A stretch of DNA of 6,061 bases from Gammaproteobacteria bacterium (GTDB taxonomy: Bacteria > Pseudomonadota > Gammaproteobacteria > Pseudomonadales > Azotimanducaceae_A), in the NCBI GenBank assembly GCA_002714125.1, contig PAWP01000021.1:64981-71041 (forward strand). Reading direction: 5' to 3'. A program made the translations under genes and the position numbers. The first letter of the stretch is position 1; every line of letters begins with the position of its first letter. This document shows, one piece after another, positions 5,315 through 6,061 of this stretch. The notes below the pieces were generated by a model. That model ran no database searches and was not told the DNA's origin. It saw only the letters and a list, made by a program, of their open reading frames with translations.

Positions 5315-6061
5315 TCAAAAGCCGTTCAGCGTGCCAAGCACTGGCGACTCGCCGATCCCTTGTACAACAAACGCCTGCCACCCTGCGGGTAGCTCGGAAA
5401 GCCATTCGGCCTCCTCGCGCAAAGCCTCTGCGATCGTCGCAGTCAACGGTACAAACACACATGAACCGGACCCAGTCATCTTAGCAGGGCCATATTGGCT
5501 TGCCCAGACAACCGCCGCGTCTACAGCCGGGTACAAACGTCTTACTACCAACTCCAGATCATTGCGAGGCACCGGATCAACGCTCTGACCTACAGCTGTG
5601 GCACGCAGAAGGCGCGATATTGTGATGAGAGGGGTATTGCGTGTCAAGGAAGGATCGGAAAAGATGGCGCCCGTTGCGACACAACAATCGGGGCGAACCA
5701 GCAGATAGTCCTCGGGGGGCAACTGAACGGGGGTCAGACGTTCCCCCACGCCTTCGCCAAATGCATTGACGCCGCGCACGAAAAGCGGGACGTCCGCGCC
5801 AAGTTCCAGCCCCAGCGCTTCGAGTGCAGCGGTGTCGAGACCCGTCTGCCAGAGCGCGTTAAGCGCAAGCAGTGTCGCCGCGGCATCAGAACTACCCCCA
5901 CCCAGGCCTGCCTCGACAGGGATCCGCTTAGCCAATCGGATCCGCGCGCCGCCCGCGGTGCCCGTGCGTTCCCGCAGTAGACGCGCCGCGCGCATCACAA
6001 GGTTGTCATCGGCGGCCATATCACCCGTGAGGGTAAGGGCCTCAGCAGTCACCTCGAAGGT
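5315..6061 (-). CDS. ispE: 4-diphosphocytidyl-2-C-methyl-D-erythritol kinase, 3' part
   Basis: A GHMP-family kinase of the non-mevalonate (MEP) isoprenoid pathway, phosphorylating CDP-methylerythritol at the 2-hydroxyl with ATP. The 5' end runs off the window: 248 codons are visible and about 50 N-terminal residues, including the catalytic lysine region, are missing. In the visible part, DDNLVMRAARLL (18-29) is the substrate-side helix, PVEAGLGGGSSDAA (48-61) is the glycine-rich ATP motif, and LGADVP (87-92) holds the catalytic Asp90, equivalent to E. coli Asp141. KMTGSGSCVF near the C-terminus is the third GHMP motif. The GTG at 6052 is internal, since the frame stays open to the edge. The TGA is 7 nt from tRNA-Gln, so its mRNA end is probably set by tRNA processing. 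Nothing looks degraded. Confidence 0.95.
   Translation of the reverse strand, partial: TFEVTAEALTLTGDMAADDNLVMRAARLLRERTGTAGGARIRLAKRIPVEAGLGGGSSDAAATLLALNALWQTGLDTAALEALGLELGADVPLFVRGVNAFGEGVGERLTPVQLPPEDYLLVRPDCCVATGAIFSDPSLTRNTPLITISRLLRATAVGQSVDPVPRNDLELVVRRLYPAVDAAVVWASQYGPAKMTGSGSCVFVPLTATIAEALREEAEWLSELPAGWQAFVVQGIGESPVLGTLNGF

Overview
The window looks like core chromosome of a gammaproteobacterium outside the enteric group. The gene order ispE, tRNA-Gln, prs, rplY, pth, ychF, tRNA-Met on one strand is the arrangement known from Pseudomonas and its relatives. L25 is the long two-domain CTC form with an acidic tail, not the short enteric form. Base composition looks moderately GC-rich. 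I cannot name a genus from the sequence alone.

Layout. The right two thirds (6061 down to 1678) is one minus-strand block: the 3' part of ispE (isoprenoid precursor synthesis), tRNA-Gln(UUG) 7 nt behind it, prs (PRPP synthetase) starting 33 nt after the tRNA, a 190-nt spacer, then rplY (L25), pth (peptidyl-tRNA hydrolase) and ychF (ribosome-associated ATPase). The last three are tightly packed: a 4-nt overlap between rplY and pth, and a 2-nt gap between pth and ychF. tRNA-Met(CAU) at 108-184 is also on the minus strand and has its own good sigma70-like promoter. The block as a whole serves translation and nucleotide supply.

Between ychF and tRNA-Met lies about 1.5 kb that does not belong to this conserved block. 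It holds a plus-strand gene for an NDUFA9-like atypical short-chain dehydrogenase/reductase (340-1257). It also holds a 420-nt stretch with unusual structure: two imperfect direct repeats (1254-1286 and 1619-1667) bracket several inverted repeats, a possible promoter, a 10-bp hairpin, a near-perfect Shine-Dalgarno sequence and a 34-codon basic ORF (1507-1611). This is the most likely place for something undescribed.

The left edge (1-107), at the 3' end of tRNA-Met, may be an integration boundary, with a possible minus-strand coding start at position 33. The window ends too soon to decide. No transposase, CRISPR array, rRNA or convincing intrinsic terminator was seen.
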